Assembly (NCBI RefSeq): GCF_013423955.1
Contig: NZ_JACCKX010000001.1
Coordinates: forward strand, 3,844,001 to 3,908,000
Reading direction: 5' to 3'
DNA: 64,000 bases
Source: Ottowia beijingensis
Lineage (GTDB): Bacteria > Pseudomonadota > Gammaproteobacteria > Burkholderiales > Burkholderiaceae_C
A program made the translations under genes and the position numbers. The notes under the pieces were generated by a model. It saw only the letters and a program-made list of their open reading frames with translations, was not told the origin of the DNA and searched no databases. Of this stretch, positions 11,881 to 22,976 are shown piece by piece; positions within the stretch are counted from its first letter, which is position 1, and each line of letters opens with the position of its first letter.

Positions 11881-12831
11881 TGAACAAGACCACTCGCATC
11901 CTCGCCGCCGCTGTCCTGGGCCTGGGCGCATCGGCGGTGTCGGCTTCGGACTTTCCGCAGGGGCCGATCGAGGTGACCGTGCCCTTCGCCGCCGGCGGCG
12001 GCCTGGACCAGAACGCCCGCGCGTTCGCCAAGGCCTTCTCCGAGGCGCTGAACACGCCGGTGGCGGTGATGAACCGCGACGGCGCGGCCGGCGCGATCGG
12101 CCTGGCCTTCGTGGCCGGCGCGCGCGCCGACGGCTACGCGCTGGCGTTCACGCCCGCCGTGTCGCTCACCAGCCAGCCGCACCGCGTCAAGACGATCAAG
12201 TACGGCGTGGAGTCGTTCTCCCCGTGTGCCACGTCTTCGACAACATCTTCGCGATCGCGGTGCTGGCGAACTCGCCGTACAAGACGATCGCCGACGTGCT
12301 GGTGGGTGCACGCAAGGAGCCGGGTGCGGTGAGCTACGGCACCTCTGGCATCGGCTCGATCCCCATCTGGGCACCGCCGACATCGAGGCCGCGGCCAAGG
12401 TGCAGCTGAACCACGTCGCCTACAAGGGCGACGGCCCGATGATGCAGGACCTGCTGGGCGGCCGCCTGGGCTTCGGCGCGGTGCTGGCCAGTTCGGTGCG
12501 CGCGCAGGTGCAGGCCGGCACGCTGCGGCTGCTGGCGGTGTACTCGGACCAGCGCCATCCGCATTTCCCGGCCGTGCCCACGCTGACCGAGTCGGGCGTG
12601 CCGGTGGTGCAGCTGAGCTTCGGCGGCCTGCTGGCGCCGGCCAAGACGCCGACCGCCGTGCTGGACAAGCTGCAAGCCGCCTGCGAACGCGCGGTGAAGT
12701 CGCCCGGCTACGTGGACTGGGCCGCCAAGGCCGGCCAGGTCGTCGAGTACCAGCCGGCCGAAGCGTTCGGGCGCAAGCTGCGCGAGGACAGCCGGGCGAA
12801 GGCAGCGACGATCCAGCGGCTGGGCCTGTAA
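11881..12831 (+). CDS. Bug/TctC-family periplasmic binding protein (two frame breaks)
   Basis: About 317 residues with a Sec signal peptide (MNKTTRILAAAVLGLGASAVSA), followed by FPQGPIEVTVPFAAGGGLDQ, the usual Bug start (PxRPIxxxVPFxxGGxxD). Further Bug landmarks: GTSGIGS, VAYKGDGPMMQDLLGGRLGF and ALPHFPAVPTLTESG-like sequence (here FPAVPTLTESGVPVV). Breaks occur at the C runs 12220-12223 and 12361-12364, each consistent with one missing C. Bug proteins capture carboxylates for tripartite transporters, but here no membrane subunits are adjacent, as is common for orphan Bug genes in Burkholderiales. It follows the FAH gene by 21 bp. Confidence 0.87.
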
Positions 12832-12858
12832 CCGGCAGCGATCGCTGATCGAGGCTGA

Positions 12859-12882
12859 GGGCTCCCGCGTGGGAGCCCTTTT
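12859..12882 (+). terminator. Rho-independent terminator after Bug gene
   Basis: Stem GGGCTCCC, loop GCGT, stem GGGAGCCC, followed by TTTTGTTT. It lies 28 bp after the Bug stop codon and would end the FMN reductase-FAH-Bug transcript. Confidence 0.85.
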
Positions 12883-13047
12883 GTTTCGCTCGGGCTTGCC
12901 GCGGCGCCGAAGGCCGCCGCACAGCCGGCATCACCTACGGCCGCGCAGGAAGCGGCGCACAGGTCGCCGCTGCATGCACCGGCTGCGCACCCGGGCGCGC
13001 TGCAGTGCAATGGATCCAGAGCGGAAATGGATCCGCAGGAGCAGCTC

Positions 13048-13404
13048 ATGAAGAAGTTCATCTTGTCTGCCGTCGCCGCCAGCGCGATGGCGTTCGGCGG
13101 CTTCGCGCACGCCGACCTGATCGATGGCGTGGGAAAGACGCTGTCGCAGATCTTCGGCGTCCCGTACGACCCGACGCCGCCCGACCGGCCCGCCTTCCCC
13201 GTGGGCACCGTGTACACCGACGCCAACGGCACGCGCTACCAGGTGGACCCGGCCGGCCGCCACATTCCGCTGGCGCAGGGGCCCGCGCCCTATGCCGACG
13301 TCGTCGTGCCGCCCACGGTCGCCGTCGCGCCGGTCTTCGACGACGACGGCGACGGCGTGGCGAACCAGTACGACCGCTATCCGTACGACGGTCGCTACCG
13401 CTGA
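13048..13404 (+). CDS. Secreted small protein with Asp-rich calcium-type loop
   Basis: A 118-residue protein. Start MKKFILSAVAASAMAFGGFA with Shine-Dalgarno AGGAG just upstream (13036-13040), so I take 13048 over the earlier in-frame ATG. The signal peptide probably ends after AHA. The mature part is proline-rich, contains GTVYTDANGTRYQVDPAGRH, and ends with FDDDGDGVANQYDRYPYDGR, which resembles a thrombospondin type-3 or EF-hand-like calcium loop (DxDxDG). No enzyme family is recognised. Similar small periplasmic proteins occur in Burkholderiales without known function. Confidence 0.68.
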   Translation: MKKFILSAVAASAMAFGGFAHADLIDGVGKTLSQIFGVPYDPTPPDRPAFPVGTVYTDANGTRYQVDPAGRHIPLAQGPAPYADVVVPPTVAVAPVFDDDGDGVANQYDRYPYDGRYR

Positions 13405-13539
13405 CCCCGGCACGCCGCCGCCGACCACGGCAGGGCCGGGCGGCGGATCACGCCAGGGATCCAGCTGGCCTACACGGCCACCCGGCCAGGCGCATCGACA
13501 CTGCGTCATCGGCGCTACTGGAGCTAAATAGATACCCCT

Positions 13540-15290
13540 TGCATTTGTACAGTATTCATGTCAGCCACTTCCAAGCCCAAGCTCTACAACCCACGCCACC
13601 CCGAACGCACGCTGCTCTACCAAACGGTAGCCGAGCACTACGAGACCTGGCTAGAGTTGGCCAGCGCGGGTCAGTTCGACGGCCAGGGCGACCACCACAC
13701 CCCCAAGCCCTTCGTGCGCAAAGCGTTTGCCAAGTATCTTGAGTGCGGCATCTTTGCCCATGGCTTTGCCCGCGCTCGCTGCGGCGACTGTGGGCACGAC
13801 TACTTTGTAGCCTTCTCCTGCAAAGGCCGGGAGTCTGCCCCTCGTGCACCACCCGGCGCATGGTGGAGACAGCAGCGCACCTGAACGACCACGTCTCCCC
13901 GCCTGCCGGTGCGCCAGTGGGTGCTGTCGGTTCCCAAGCGGCTTCGGTACTTCATGCAGCGCGACGGAGCGGTGCTGAGCATGGTGCTGCGCATCTTTCT
14001 GCGGGTGATCGCACAAACTCTGCAGACCCACAGCCCCGGTGCGGCCCATATGGACAAGGCAGGCCTGCACATCGGTGCCATCGCCTTCATTCACCGATTC
14101 GGCTCCAGCCTCAATGAACACGTCCACTTCCACGTTTGTGTGGTGGACGGGGTGTTTGAGGAAGTGGAGGGCGAGGGCGATGCTGATGCGACCCCTCGAA
14201 TCTCATCGCCGGGTGTCATCTTTCACGCGGCCACCGGCATCGATGCGGCTACCGTGGCCCCAGTGCAGACCACACTGCAAAACGCATCCTGCGCGCCTTC
14301 GTTGCTCGGGGCCTGCTGGAGAACTGTGACGCCAAAGACATGCTGGGCTACAAACACAGCGGCTTCTCGGTGGACGCCGGTGTCTGCATCGAAGCCCACG
14401 ACCGCGCTGCGCTGGAGCGGCTGCTGCGCTATTGCGCGCGTCCACCGTTTTCCATGGAGCGCCTACGCAAAGAGGGAAGCAAACTGGTGTACCGCTGTGC
14501 CAAACAGCGCAGCGAGCCCACCAGTGACAAGCGTGGTGCCAAGGCAGATGAGCTGCACCTCACACCGCTGGAGCTCATCGACCGCATTGCCGCGCTGGTG
14601 CCACCGCCACGCACCCACCGGCACCGCTACTTTGGTGTGCTGGCACCAAACTCGCCGCTGAGAGCGGCGGTAACGGCGCTGGCTCAGCCTGCTGCGGCGC
14701 AACCAGCCACGGTCGAGACTGCACAATCTGGCGCGGGCGTGGGCGTACCTGGGGTGGCGGCGCCGGGCAACGCGGCCACACCCACACCAGAACCTGCAGC
14801 ACCTCCCAAACGCCCAGCGCACTACCTATGGGCGGTGCTGATTGCCCGCATCTACGAGGTCTTCCCACTGCTGTGTCCGAACTGCGGGGGCAAATGCGCA
14901 TCATTGCCTTCATCACGCACAGCGCCGAAATCCGCCACATCCTGAACCACATCGGGGTGGAGTCTGCCCCCGCACATCACCCCGGCACGCGGGCCACCGC
15001 TGTGGGAGGGCTGCGACGCGCCGGTGGATGATGGTGCGCAAGGCGAGCCGGATTGGGATCTGGCAGCTCAACCCGACGAGGTAGACCAGCGCGTCAATTG
15101 GTGACCCAGTGAAGCGGCGGTATCCATCGCTGCGGGGAAGCAGCTGCGCGCGCCAGGCCCAAATGCATACTGCCTCCCAAGCTCTTGCCATTGAGCGGCA
15201 AGCGAGCGCTCAACCTTCCTTGGCCGAACGTGTTTCGAGGCCCAAAACTCGTGCCATACTTGGCCTCATGCGGTTGAATTTCCTATCCGT
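13540..15290 (+). mobile_element. IS91-family element, copy B
   Basis: A 1,751-bp direct copy of 7860-9608. The right end (CCTATCCGT at 15290) abuts the truncated ampG coding region, and the left end abuts DNA 135 bp after the secreted protein gene. The two copies differ mainly by scattered indels and in about 14690-14990, where copy B encodes CPNCGGK in place of CPMCGGQM. Direct copies with the intervening 3.9 kb could move as a unit. Confidence 0.85.
13558..15104 (+). CDS. IS91-family HUH transposase, copy B (frame broken)
   Basis: Same protein as at 7879-9421. Breaks: about 13829 (GCCGGGAGTC, one G fewer than copy A), about 13893 and 14281 (both shared with copy A), about 14886 (GCGGGGGCAAATG) and about 14973. 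In contrast, the G run at 14473-14476 is intact here, so the frame that is broken at 8803 in copy A stays open. HUH motif HVHFH and zinc-finger cysteines are present. The element is probably dead unless the shared breaks are base-calling errors. Confidence 0.8.
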
Positions 15291-15966
15291 ACAGCAGTAC
15301 CGTCACCACGCCCAGCAGCATGGATGCCGCCATCACCAAGTAGGCCGTGGTCCAGGCGCCGGCCTGGTAGCCCGCCAGGCCGGCCACTTCAGCGCGCGCG
15401 GCCACCCACAGCACGCCCGCGCCGGCCCAGATCATGGCCAGGCGGTAGCCCGTCTGGTAGGTGGCGGCCAGGGCGGCCTGGTGGTCGGCGTCGGCGGATT
15501 CGATGCGGAAGGCGTCCAGCGCAATGTCCTGCGTGGCAGAGCCAAAGGCCACCAGCAGCGCGCACCACACTATGGGCCCCAGGGCGTCGCGCGGGTCGGC
15601 CAGCGCCATGCCGACCAGGCCGGTCATCACCAGCGCCTGCGCCAGCAGCAGCCAGCTGCGCCGCCGGCCCAGCCAGCGTGTGAGCAATGGCAGCGGCAGG
15701 CGGTCCACCAGCGGCGACCAGACCCACTTGAACGCATAGGCCAGCCCCACCCACGACAGGTAGCCGATGGTGGTGCGGTCGATGCCCGCCTCGCGCAGCC
15801 TGAAAGACAGCGTGCCCAGCACCAGCAACAGCGGCAGCCCCGCCGCAAAGCCCAGGGCCAGCATGCGCAGGCTGGCGGGCTCCAGATAGACAAGCCAGGC
15901 CTGGCGCCAGGAGCGGCGAGGGGGCAGCGGCAGCAGGGGAGCGTTGGTGGCGGTTTCGGCAGGCAT
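15291..15966 (-). pseudogene. ampG: AmpG-family muropeptide permease, C-terminally truncated by IS91
   Basis: The N-terminal 225 residues of an MFS permease that imports anhydromuropeptides in peptidoglycan recycling. GFAAGLPLLLVLGTLSFRLREAGIDR and TTIGYLSWVGLAYAFKWVWSPLVDR match the AmpG signature (SGLP, WLREAG, TIG, K-W-x-P-x-D). Also GRRRSWLL and ATQDIALDAFRIE. About six membrane segments remain; the other half is missing because the IS91 end follows at 15290. The ATG at 15966 is preferred over a TTG two codons earlier. Likely inactive. Confidence 0.82.
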
Positions 15967-16098
15967 GGGCAAGGGCGGGGGATGGGTGCAATCGCGGGAT
16001 TATCCGCACCGCAGCGCGCAGCGCGCAGCGCGCAGGACGCCATGACACCCGCCGGCCAGCATTGGCGGGGTGCGCCAGTCTGTCCTAGACTCGCGCCC

Positions 16099-16988
16099 AT
16101 GACCATCCGCACCCCCAACCCCTTGTCCTCGTTGTCCGCCTGGCCGGGCTGCCTGTGCTGCGTCGCGCGCGGTGATCAGTCCGGCGGAATCTGGCAGGCG
16201 CGCCGCGCCTTTGTGCTGGCGGCGGCTGGGGCGGCGGCGCTGCCGGCGGCGGCGCAGGTGGATGTGGGCAGCGCATCGGGCATGCGCATGCTGGTGCCCG
16301 CCGAGACGCTGGAAGAATCCGCCGTGCAGCAATACAACCAGCTGCTGGCGCAGGCCAAGGCCAAACGCGCACTGGCGCCGGACAACCACCCGCAGCTGGT
16401 GGCGCTGCGCGGTATTGCCCGCCGCCTCATTCCCCACGCCGCGCAGTGGAACAGCCGCGCGGCCCAGTGGCGCTGGGAGATCAACCTGATCGCTAGCCGC
16501 CAGATCAACGCCTTTGCATGCCGGGCGGCAAGATTGCGTTCTACACGGGCATCCTGGACCAGCTCAAACTGACCGGCGACGAGGCCGCCATGATCATGGG
16601 CCACGAAATGGCCCACGCGCTGCGCGAGCACGCCCGCTCGCGCGTGGCCAAAAGCCAGGCCACCAGCATTGGCCTGTCGCTGGGCGCGCAGCTGCTGGGC
16701 CTGGGCGAGCTGGGCAACGTGGCGGCCAACCTGGGCACGCAGCTGCTCACGCTCAAGTTCAGCCGCTCCGACGAGACCGAGGCCGACCTGGTCGGCCTGG
16801 AGCTGGCCGCCCGCGCCGCCTACAACCCGCAGGCCGCCGTCAGCCTGTGGCGCAAGATGGGCGCGGCCACGGGCAACAACGGCGTCGCGTTCTTGTCCAC
16901 CCACCCCTCGGGGCCAGACCGCATCCGCGAGCTGGAGGGCAACGTGCCCAAGGTGCAGGGGCTGTACCAGGCGGCGCGGGGTGGTTGA
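16099..16988 (+). CDS. M48-family metalloprotease, exported (one frame break)
   Basis: About 296 residues, related to BepA/LoiP-type periplasmic M48 peptidases. A hydrophobic stretch with an AQA-like cleavage site (AAGAAALPAAAQ) lies near residues 40 to 52. PGGKIAFYTGILDQL and the zinc motif HEMAHALREHARSR are followed by DETEADLVGLELAARAAYNP, which supplies the third zinc ligand (ExxxD). LSTHPSGPDRIRELEGN is the C-terminal family motif. The frame break is at the T run 16513-16515 (one T short), which restores NAFCMPGGKIAFY. It would degrade or refold envelope proteins. Confidence 0.87.
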
Positions 16989-16995
16989 TTTGCTT

Positions 16996-17056
16996 CTTTA
17001 TTGATAGCTGTTGGCGCTTGTCAGTCAAGCGCTGGTGGCTGATTTGGCTTGAAGCT
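16996..17056. repeat. Dispersed intergenic repeat, copy d
   Basis: Best-preserved copy. ATTGATAGCTGTTGGCGCTT, then stem GCGCTTG-TCAGT-CAAGCGC, then TGGTGGCTGATTTGGCTTGA. It lies between the convergent M48 and aphS-like genes and overlaps the last codons of the latter (which encode KPNQPPALD). The hairpin may serve as a bidirectional transcription end. Confidence 0.7.
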
Positions 17057-17812
17057 GCGGCGGTGCGCAGCCCGGCAAAAGGCGCGGCCTTCGCGCAGGG
17101 CGCGGATCAGCAAATCGGGCGTGGCGCGGATGTGTGCCTCCAGCGCCAGCGCGGCGCGGGCGTCCTGGCCTGACATGGCCAGCGCGAAGATTTCGGTGTG
17201 CTCGGCGTGCACATCGCGCACACCACCCGGCAGGCCCATGGCGCAGAAGCGGTAGCGCTCGCTGTGGCGCGACAGCAGGCGCAACACCCGCACCGTCCAG
17301 GGCGAGGTGTGGCCCGCCAGCAGCGCCTCATGAAAGCGCACGTTCAGCAGCTCCCACTGGCGGCGGCGGTGCGGCGCGATGGGCTGCTCTTCGGCCGAGA
17401 TGGCCGCATAGGCCTCGGCAAGCGCTTCGCGCCACTGTGCATCACCGGCGCGAATGGACTGGCGCAGCGCGTCGGTCTCGATGTGCACGCGCAGCGTGGT
17501 GATGTCTTCCAGCTCTTGCAGCGCGATGGGCGCCACGCGAAAGCCGCGCTGCCCCTCCACGGTCACCAGCGCGTCGCTCACCAGCCGCGTGAGCGCCTCG
17601 CGCAGCGTGCCCGCGCCCACCTCGTACTGGGTGCGCAGGTGCTCGATGCGCAGCTTGCTGCCGGGCGCAAGGCGGCCCTCGACGATGTCGCTGCGCAGCG
17701 TGGCGTAGGTTTGCTCGATCAGCGTGCGCGAGGGTGCGCCGTGCAGGCTGGCATCGGCGGCGGCGTGGCCGCCAGCCAGCGCAATCAAAGGGTGAAAGCT
17801 GCGTTTGGCCAT
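17021..17812 (-). CDS. aphS: GntR/FadR-type repressor, AphS/PhcS-like
   Basis: A 263-residue regulator. Residues about 28 to 95 are a GntR winged helix-turn-helix ([43 protein letters not shown]), and the rest is an FCD ligand domain ([48 protein letters not shown] with metal-binding His). In Comamonas testosteroni TA441 and R5, a GntR-type repressor (AphS, PhcS) sits beside the sigma-54 activator of the phenol genes and silences them. Position and family match that here, so I infer repression of dmpKLMNOP. It is encoded immediately downstream of the activator gene. Confidence 0.83.
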   Translation of the reverse strand: MAKRSFHPLIALAGGHAAADASLHGAPSRTLIEQTYATLRSDIVEGRLAPGSKLRIEHLRTQYEVGAGTLREALTRLVSDALVTVEGQRGFRVAPIALQELEDITTLRVHIETDALRQSIRAGDAQWREALAEAYAAISAEEQPIAPHRRRQWELLNVRFHEALLAGHTSPWTVRVLRLLSRHSERYRFCAMGLPGGVRDVHAEHTEIFALAMSGQDARAALALEAHIRATPDLLIRALREGRAFCRAAHRRSFKPNQPPALD

Positions 17813-17836
17813 GGCAATGCGGGGCTGGTGTGCGCC

Positions 17837-19536
<1,700 letters not shown>

Positions 19537-19564
<28 letters not shown>

Positions 19565-19766
19565 CGGGATCGACCCGGGGAGGTTTTTCATCATTTCATG
19601 AACTGGCTGACCCCTGGGTCTCATCAAAACATCATGCTGCTGTGCAGCAATCGCGGCTCCGGGCTGTCCGCGGGTGCCGCAGCCGGCGGCTACCAACCTG
19701 CGGGCGGGCCTCTTTGACGCGATTTGCTAGGGATTAACCCTGGATTTATCGATATTTGCGCGCAAA
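19537..19766. promoter_or_regulatory. Operator candidates of the phenol operon: two TATCGATA sites and TTTGCGCGCAAA
   Basis: TATCGATA occurs at 19537-19544 (start of dmpR) and 19747-19754, and a perfect 12-bp palindrome TTTGCGCGCAAA lies at 19755-19766, 11 bp upstream of the -24 box. TTCATGAA (19595-19602) and TGCTG-N5-CAGCA (about 19633) are weaker inverted repeats. Binding by the GntR repressor or the DmpR-like activator is inferred. The exact DmpR/XylR upstream activating consensus was not found. Confidence 0.4.
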
Positions 19767-19776
19767 ACGCCAGCAT

Positions 19777-19792
19777 TGGCATGGCCCGTGCA
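19777..19792 (+). promoter_or_regulatory. Sigma-54 (-24/-12) promoter of the phenol hydroxylase operon
   Basis: TGGCATGGCCCGTGCA: the GG at 19778-19779 and GC at 19790-19791 have the required 12-bp register and agree well with TGGCACG-N4-TTGCA. It lies 35 bp upstream of the dmpK start and downstream of the divergent sigma-54 activator gene, as in the dmp and aph systems. Confidence 0.82.
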
Positions 19793-19826
19793 AAACAGAT
19801 GGCGCAAAACCGAAAAGGAGACCGTC

Positions 19827-20045
19827 ATGACCCACACCGCCATTGCCACCGACGCATCTGCCACCCCGCAACCCGTCTGCGATCTGTCGCAGCGGTTTGT
19901 GCGCGTGCTGGGCCGCCGCGACAACGGCTTTGTCGAGTTTGCTTTCTCGATCGGATGGCCCGAGCTGTCGGTGGAGCTGATGCTCCCTGAACCGGCATTC
20001 GATGCCTTTTGCGCGGCGCACCGCGTGCGCCACCTGGATGACTGA
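19827..20045 (+). CDS. dmpK: Phenol hydroxylase P0 assembly protein
   Basis: A 72-residue protein (MTHTAIATDASATPQ start, Shine-Dalgarno AAGGAG 9 bp upstream). DmpK/PhhK is the small accessory protein that helps assemble the iron-containing hydroxylase and is not part of the catalytic cycle. The segment RFVRVLGRRDNGFVEFAFSI followed by GWPELSVELMLP and FDAFCAAHRV matches the P0 family. It is the first gene of the operon, directly after the sigma-54 promoter, with dmpL 37 bp downstream. Confidence 0.87.
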   Translation: MTHTAIATDASATPQPVCDLSQRFVRVLGRRDNGFVEFAFSIGWPELSVELMLPEPAFDAFCAAHRVRHLDD

Positions 20046-20082
20046 GCCCTGCCCCAACAACCACGACCAGGAGATAAGCCCC

Positions 20083-21074
20083 ATGAACATCGACTTGCAG
20101 GCGCGCGAAATTCAGCCGCTGCGCAACACCTTCGCCCGCGTGGCGGCCTACACGGGCGACAAGCCCGCGTCGCGCTACCTTGAAGCCACGCTGGGCATTC
20201 AGAACGCCGCGAACTTCCATTACCGCCCGACCTGGGAGCCCGAATTCGAGCTGTTTGATGCTGGCCGCACGGCCGTCAAACTGGCTGACTGGGATGCCCT
20301 GCGCGACCCGCGCCAGTATTACTACGCCAACTGGACCATGGCGCGTGCGCGCCAGCAAGAGGCGATGGAGGCCAACTACCAGTTTGTCGAGTCGCGCGGC
20401 CTGATCGACAAGATTCCCGACGCGCAGCGCGCCGCAGCCTGCGAGGTGCTCATGCCGCTGCGCCACGCGGCCTGGGGCGCCAACATGAACAATTGCCAGG
20501 TGTGTGCACGCGGCTATGGAACGGCCTTTACCGCCCCGGCCATGATGCACGCCATGGACCAGCTAGGCGTGGCCCAGTACCTGACCCGCCTGGGCCTGGC
20601 GCTGGGGAGCCCGGCGCACTGGAAGCCGGCAAGAACGACTGGCTGCAGGACCCGCGCTGGCAGGGACTGCGCAAGCTGGTGGAGGACACGCTGGTCGTCA
20701 ACGACCCGTTCGAGCTGTTTGTGGCGCAGAACCTGGCGCTCGACGGTCTGCTGTACCCGCTGATCTACACGCATTTCGTGGACGACCACCTTGCGGTGCA
20801 GGGCGGTACGGCGGTGGCCATGCTCACGGCCTTCATGCCCGAATGGCATGACGAGAGCGCACGCTGGGTGGACGCGGTCATCAAAGTGGCCGCCGCCGCA
20901 TCGGACGACAACCGCGCGCTGATTACCGGCTGGTTCAAGACCTATGCCGACAGTGCGCAGGCCGCGCTGGCGCCGGTGGCAGAGATGGCCTTGGGCGCTG
21001 CCGGTGCCGAAGCCCTGCTGGCCGTGCGCGAAACCCTCAACACCCGCGCCCGCAAGGCCGGTCTAACCCTCTGA
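20083..21074 (+). CDS. dmpL: Phenol hydroxylase P1 oxygenase beta subunit (frame breaks)
   Basis: About 330 residues, the usual DmpL length. It is the beta subunit of the soluble diiron hydroxylase dimer (alpha-beta-gamma)2 and has no metal site of its own. Family segments: NTFARVAAYTGDKPASRYLEA, FHYRPTWEP, YYYANWTMARARQQEAM, NNCQVCARGYGTA, then after the break GKNDWLQDPRWQGLRKLVED and DPFELFVAQNLALDGLLYPL. The reading frame is disturbed at about 20602-20618 (CTGGGGAGCCCGGCGC), where the family expects GEP-ALEAGKNDW. Start at 20083 has the Shine-Dalgarno AGGAGAT. Confidence 0.9.
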
Positions 21075-21085
21075 GAAAGTTTGTG

Positions 21086-21367
21086 ATGACCGAACCCGTT
21101 TCTAAAGTTTTCATTGCCTTCCAAGACAACGAAGAATCGCGCCCGATTGTCGATGCCATCTTGGCCGACAACCCCGAAGCCACTGCCGTGCATTCGCCCG
21201 GTTTGGTCAAGATCGACGCCCCCGGCCGCTTGGTAGTGCGCCGCGAGAGCATCGAAGAGCAAACCGGCCAGCGTTTTGACCTGCAACAGATTCACGTCAA
21301 TCTGGTCACGATCTCAGGCTACATCAATGAAGACGACGACGAGTTGTCGTTGAGCTGGCTGCGCTAA
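21086..21367 (+). CDS. dmpM: Phenol hydroxylase P2 regulatory (coupling) protein
   Basis: A 93-residue cofactor-free effector protein (MmoB/DmpM family) that binds the hydroxylase and tunes oxygen activation and substrate entry. Sequence landmarks: VFIAFQDNEESRPIVDAIL, HSPGLVKIDAPGRLVVRRES, and FDLQQIHVNLVTISGYINED with a short acidic tail. The ATG at 21086 follows a GTG three bases earlier; ATG is preferred. It lies 11 bp after dmpL. Confidence 0.92.
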   Translation: MTEPVSKVFIAFQDNEESRPIVDAILADNPEATAVHSPGLVKIDAPGRLVVRRESIEEQTGQRFDLQQIHVNLVTISGYINEDDDELSLSWLR

Positions 21368-21416
21368 AGCAGCCGCCACCCCCGATTTATTGCCGCAACC
21401 ACCAGGAGATAACACC

Positions 21417-22976
21417 ATGGACGCACCCGTTACCAAAAAGAAGCTCGGCCTGAAAGAACGCCACATCGCCATGACGCGCGATCTGGCCTGGGACACTACC
21501 TACCAACCGATGGACAAGGTGTTCCCGTTCGACAAATACGAAGGCATCAAGATCCACGACTGGGATAAATGGGAAGACCCGTTTCGCCTGACCATGGACG
21601 CCTACTGGAAATACCAGGGCGAGAAGGAAAAGAAGCTCTATGCCGTGATCGAGGCCTTTGCGCAGAACAATGGCCAGCTGGGTATTTCGGATGCGCGCTA
21701 TGTGAATGCGATCAAGATCTTCTTCCAGGCCGTGACCCCGATAGAGTACCTCGCGCACCGCGGCTTTGCCCATGTGGGCCGCCACTTCACCGGTGCCGGT
21801 GCCCGCGTTGCCGCGCAGATGCAGTCCATTGACGAGCTGCGCCACTGCCAGACCGAAACCCACGCCCTGTCGCACTACAACAAGTATTTCAATGGCCTGC
21901 ACCAGGCACCCCACATGTTTGACCGTGTGTGGTACCTGTCCGTGCCCAAGTCGTTTTTTGAAGACGCCTCCACCGCAGGGCCGTTCGAGTTCCTCACCGC
22001 CGTGAGCTTCTCGTTCGAGTACGTGCTGACCAACCTGGTGTTCGTGCCCTTCATGTCCGGCGCCGCCCACAACGGCGACATGAGCACCGTGACGTTTGGC
22101 TTCTCGGCCCAGTCCGACGAATCGCGTCACATGACCCTGGGCATCGAGTGCATCAAGTTCATGCTCGAGCAGGACCCGGCCAACGTGCCGATCGTGCAGA
22201 AGTGGATCGACAAGTGGCTCTGGCGCGGCTACCGCCTGCTGACCATCGTGGCCATGATGCAGGACTACATGCTGCCCAAGCGCGTGATGAGCTGGAAGGA
22301 GGCCTGGGAGATGTACGCCGAGGAAAACGGTGGCGCGCTGTTCCGCGATCTGGCCCGCTATGGCATCCGCGAACCCAAGGGCTGGAAGGAGGCGTGCGCC
22401 GGCAAAGACCACATCAGCCACCAGGCCTGGAATACCTTCTACAACTATGCGGCTGCTGCGCCCTTCCACACCTGGATTCCCAAGGAAGACGAGATGCAGT
22501 GGCTGAGCGAAAAGTACCCCGACACCTTCGACAAGTACTACCGGCCGCGCTTCGAGCATTTCCACGCGCAGCAGCAACAGGGCAAGCGCTTTTACAACAA
22601 GACGCTGCCCATGCTGTGCACCATCTGCCAGGTCCCCATGTTCTTTACCGAGCCCGGCGATCCGACCAAGATCTGCTACCGCGAGTCCGACTACCACGGC
22701 GACAAGTACCACTTCTGCAGCGACGGTTGCAAAGAAATTTTTGACGACGAGCCCGAGAAATATTCGCAAGCCTGGCTGCCCGTGCACCAGATTTACCAGG
22801 GCAACTGCTTCCCCGAGGGCACCGACCCGACGGTGGAGGGCTTTGACCCGATGGCTGCCGTGATGGACTACTACGACCTGAAGGTGGGCCGGGACAACCT
22901 CGACTTTGAAGGCTCGGAAGACCAGAAGAACTTTGCCGCCTGGCGTGGTGATGCTGTTCAAGGAGACAAGGCATGA
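21417..22976 (+). CDS. dmpN: Phenol hydroxylase P3 oxygenase alpha subunit (diiron catalytic)
   Basis: 519 residues, intact. The catalytic subunit that inserts one oxygen atom ortho to the phenol hydroxyl, giving catechol. Both diiron ligand motifs are present: DELRHCQTETH and SDESRHMTLGIE (D/E-x2-R-H pairs), inside a four-helix bundle. A C-terminal zinc-ribbon-like segment, CTICQVPMFF and FCSDGCKEIF, is typical of DmpN/TouA-type phenol hydroxylases (YHS-like). Start MDAPVTKKKLGLKERH with Shine-Dalgarno CAGGAGAT. Its stop overlaps the dmpO start (ATGA). This is one of the few long genes here with no frame break. Confidence 0.95.
   Translation: MDAPVTKKKLGLKERHIAMTRDLAWDTTYQPMDKVFPFDKYEGIKIHDWDKWEDPFRLTMDAYWKYQGEKEKKLYAVIEAFAQNNGQLGISDARYVNAIKIFFQAVTPIEYLAHRGFAHVGRHFTGAGARVAAQMQSIDELRHCQTETHALSHYNKYFNGLHQAPHMFDRVWYLSVPKSFFEDASTAGPFEFLTAVSFSFEYVLTNLVFVPFMSGAAHNGDMSTVTFGFSAQSDESRHMTLGIECIKFMLEQDPANVPIVQKWIDKWLWRGYRLLTIVAMMQDYMLPKRVMSWKEAWEMYAEENGGALFRDLARYGIREPKGWKEACAGKDHISHQAWNTFYNYAAAAPFHTWIPKEDEMQWLSEKYPDTFDKYYRPRFEHFHAQQQQGKRFYNKTLPMLCTICQVPMFFTEPGDPTKICYRESDYHGDKYHFCSDGCKEIFDDEPEKYSQAWLPVHQIYQGNCFPEGTDPTVEGFDPMAAVMDYYDLKVGRDNLDFEGSEDQKNFAAWRGDAVQGDKA

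Noticed and set aside
15109-16098. Extended upstream start for the M48 protease reaching into the IS91 element
   Set aside because: The upstream frame runs antisense through ampG and IS91. The ATG at 16099 is followed by a plausible exported protein.
21387-22961. 524-codon minus-strand frame opposite dmpN
   Set aside because: Antisense shadow. dmpN is intact, with both diiron motifs, a ribosome binding site and operon context.
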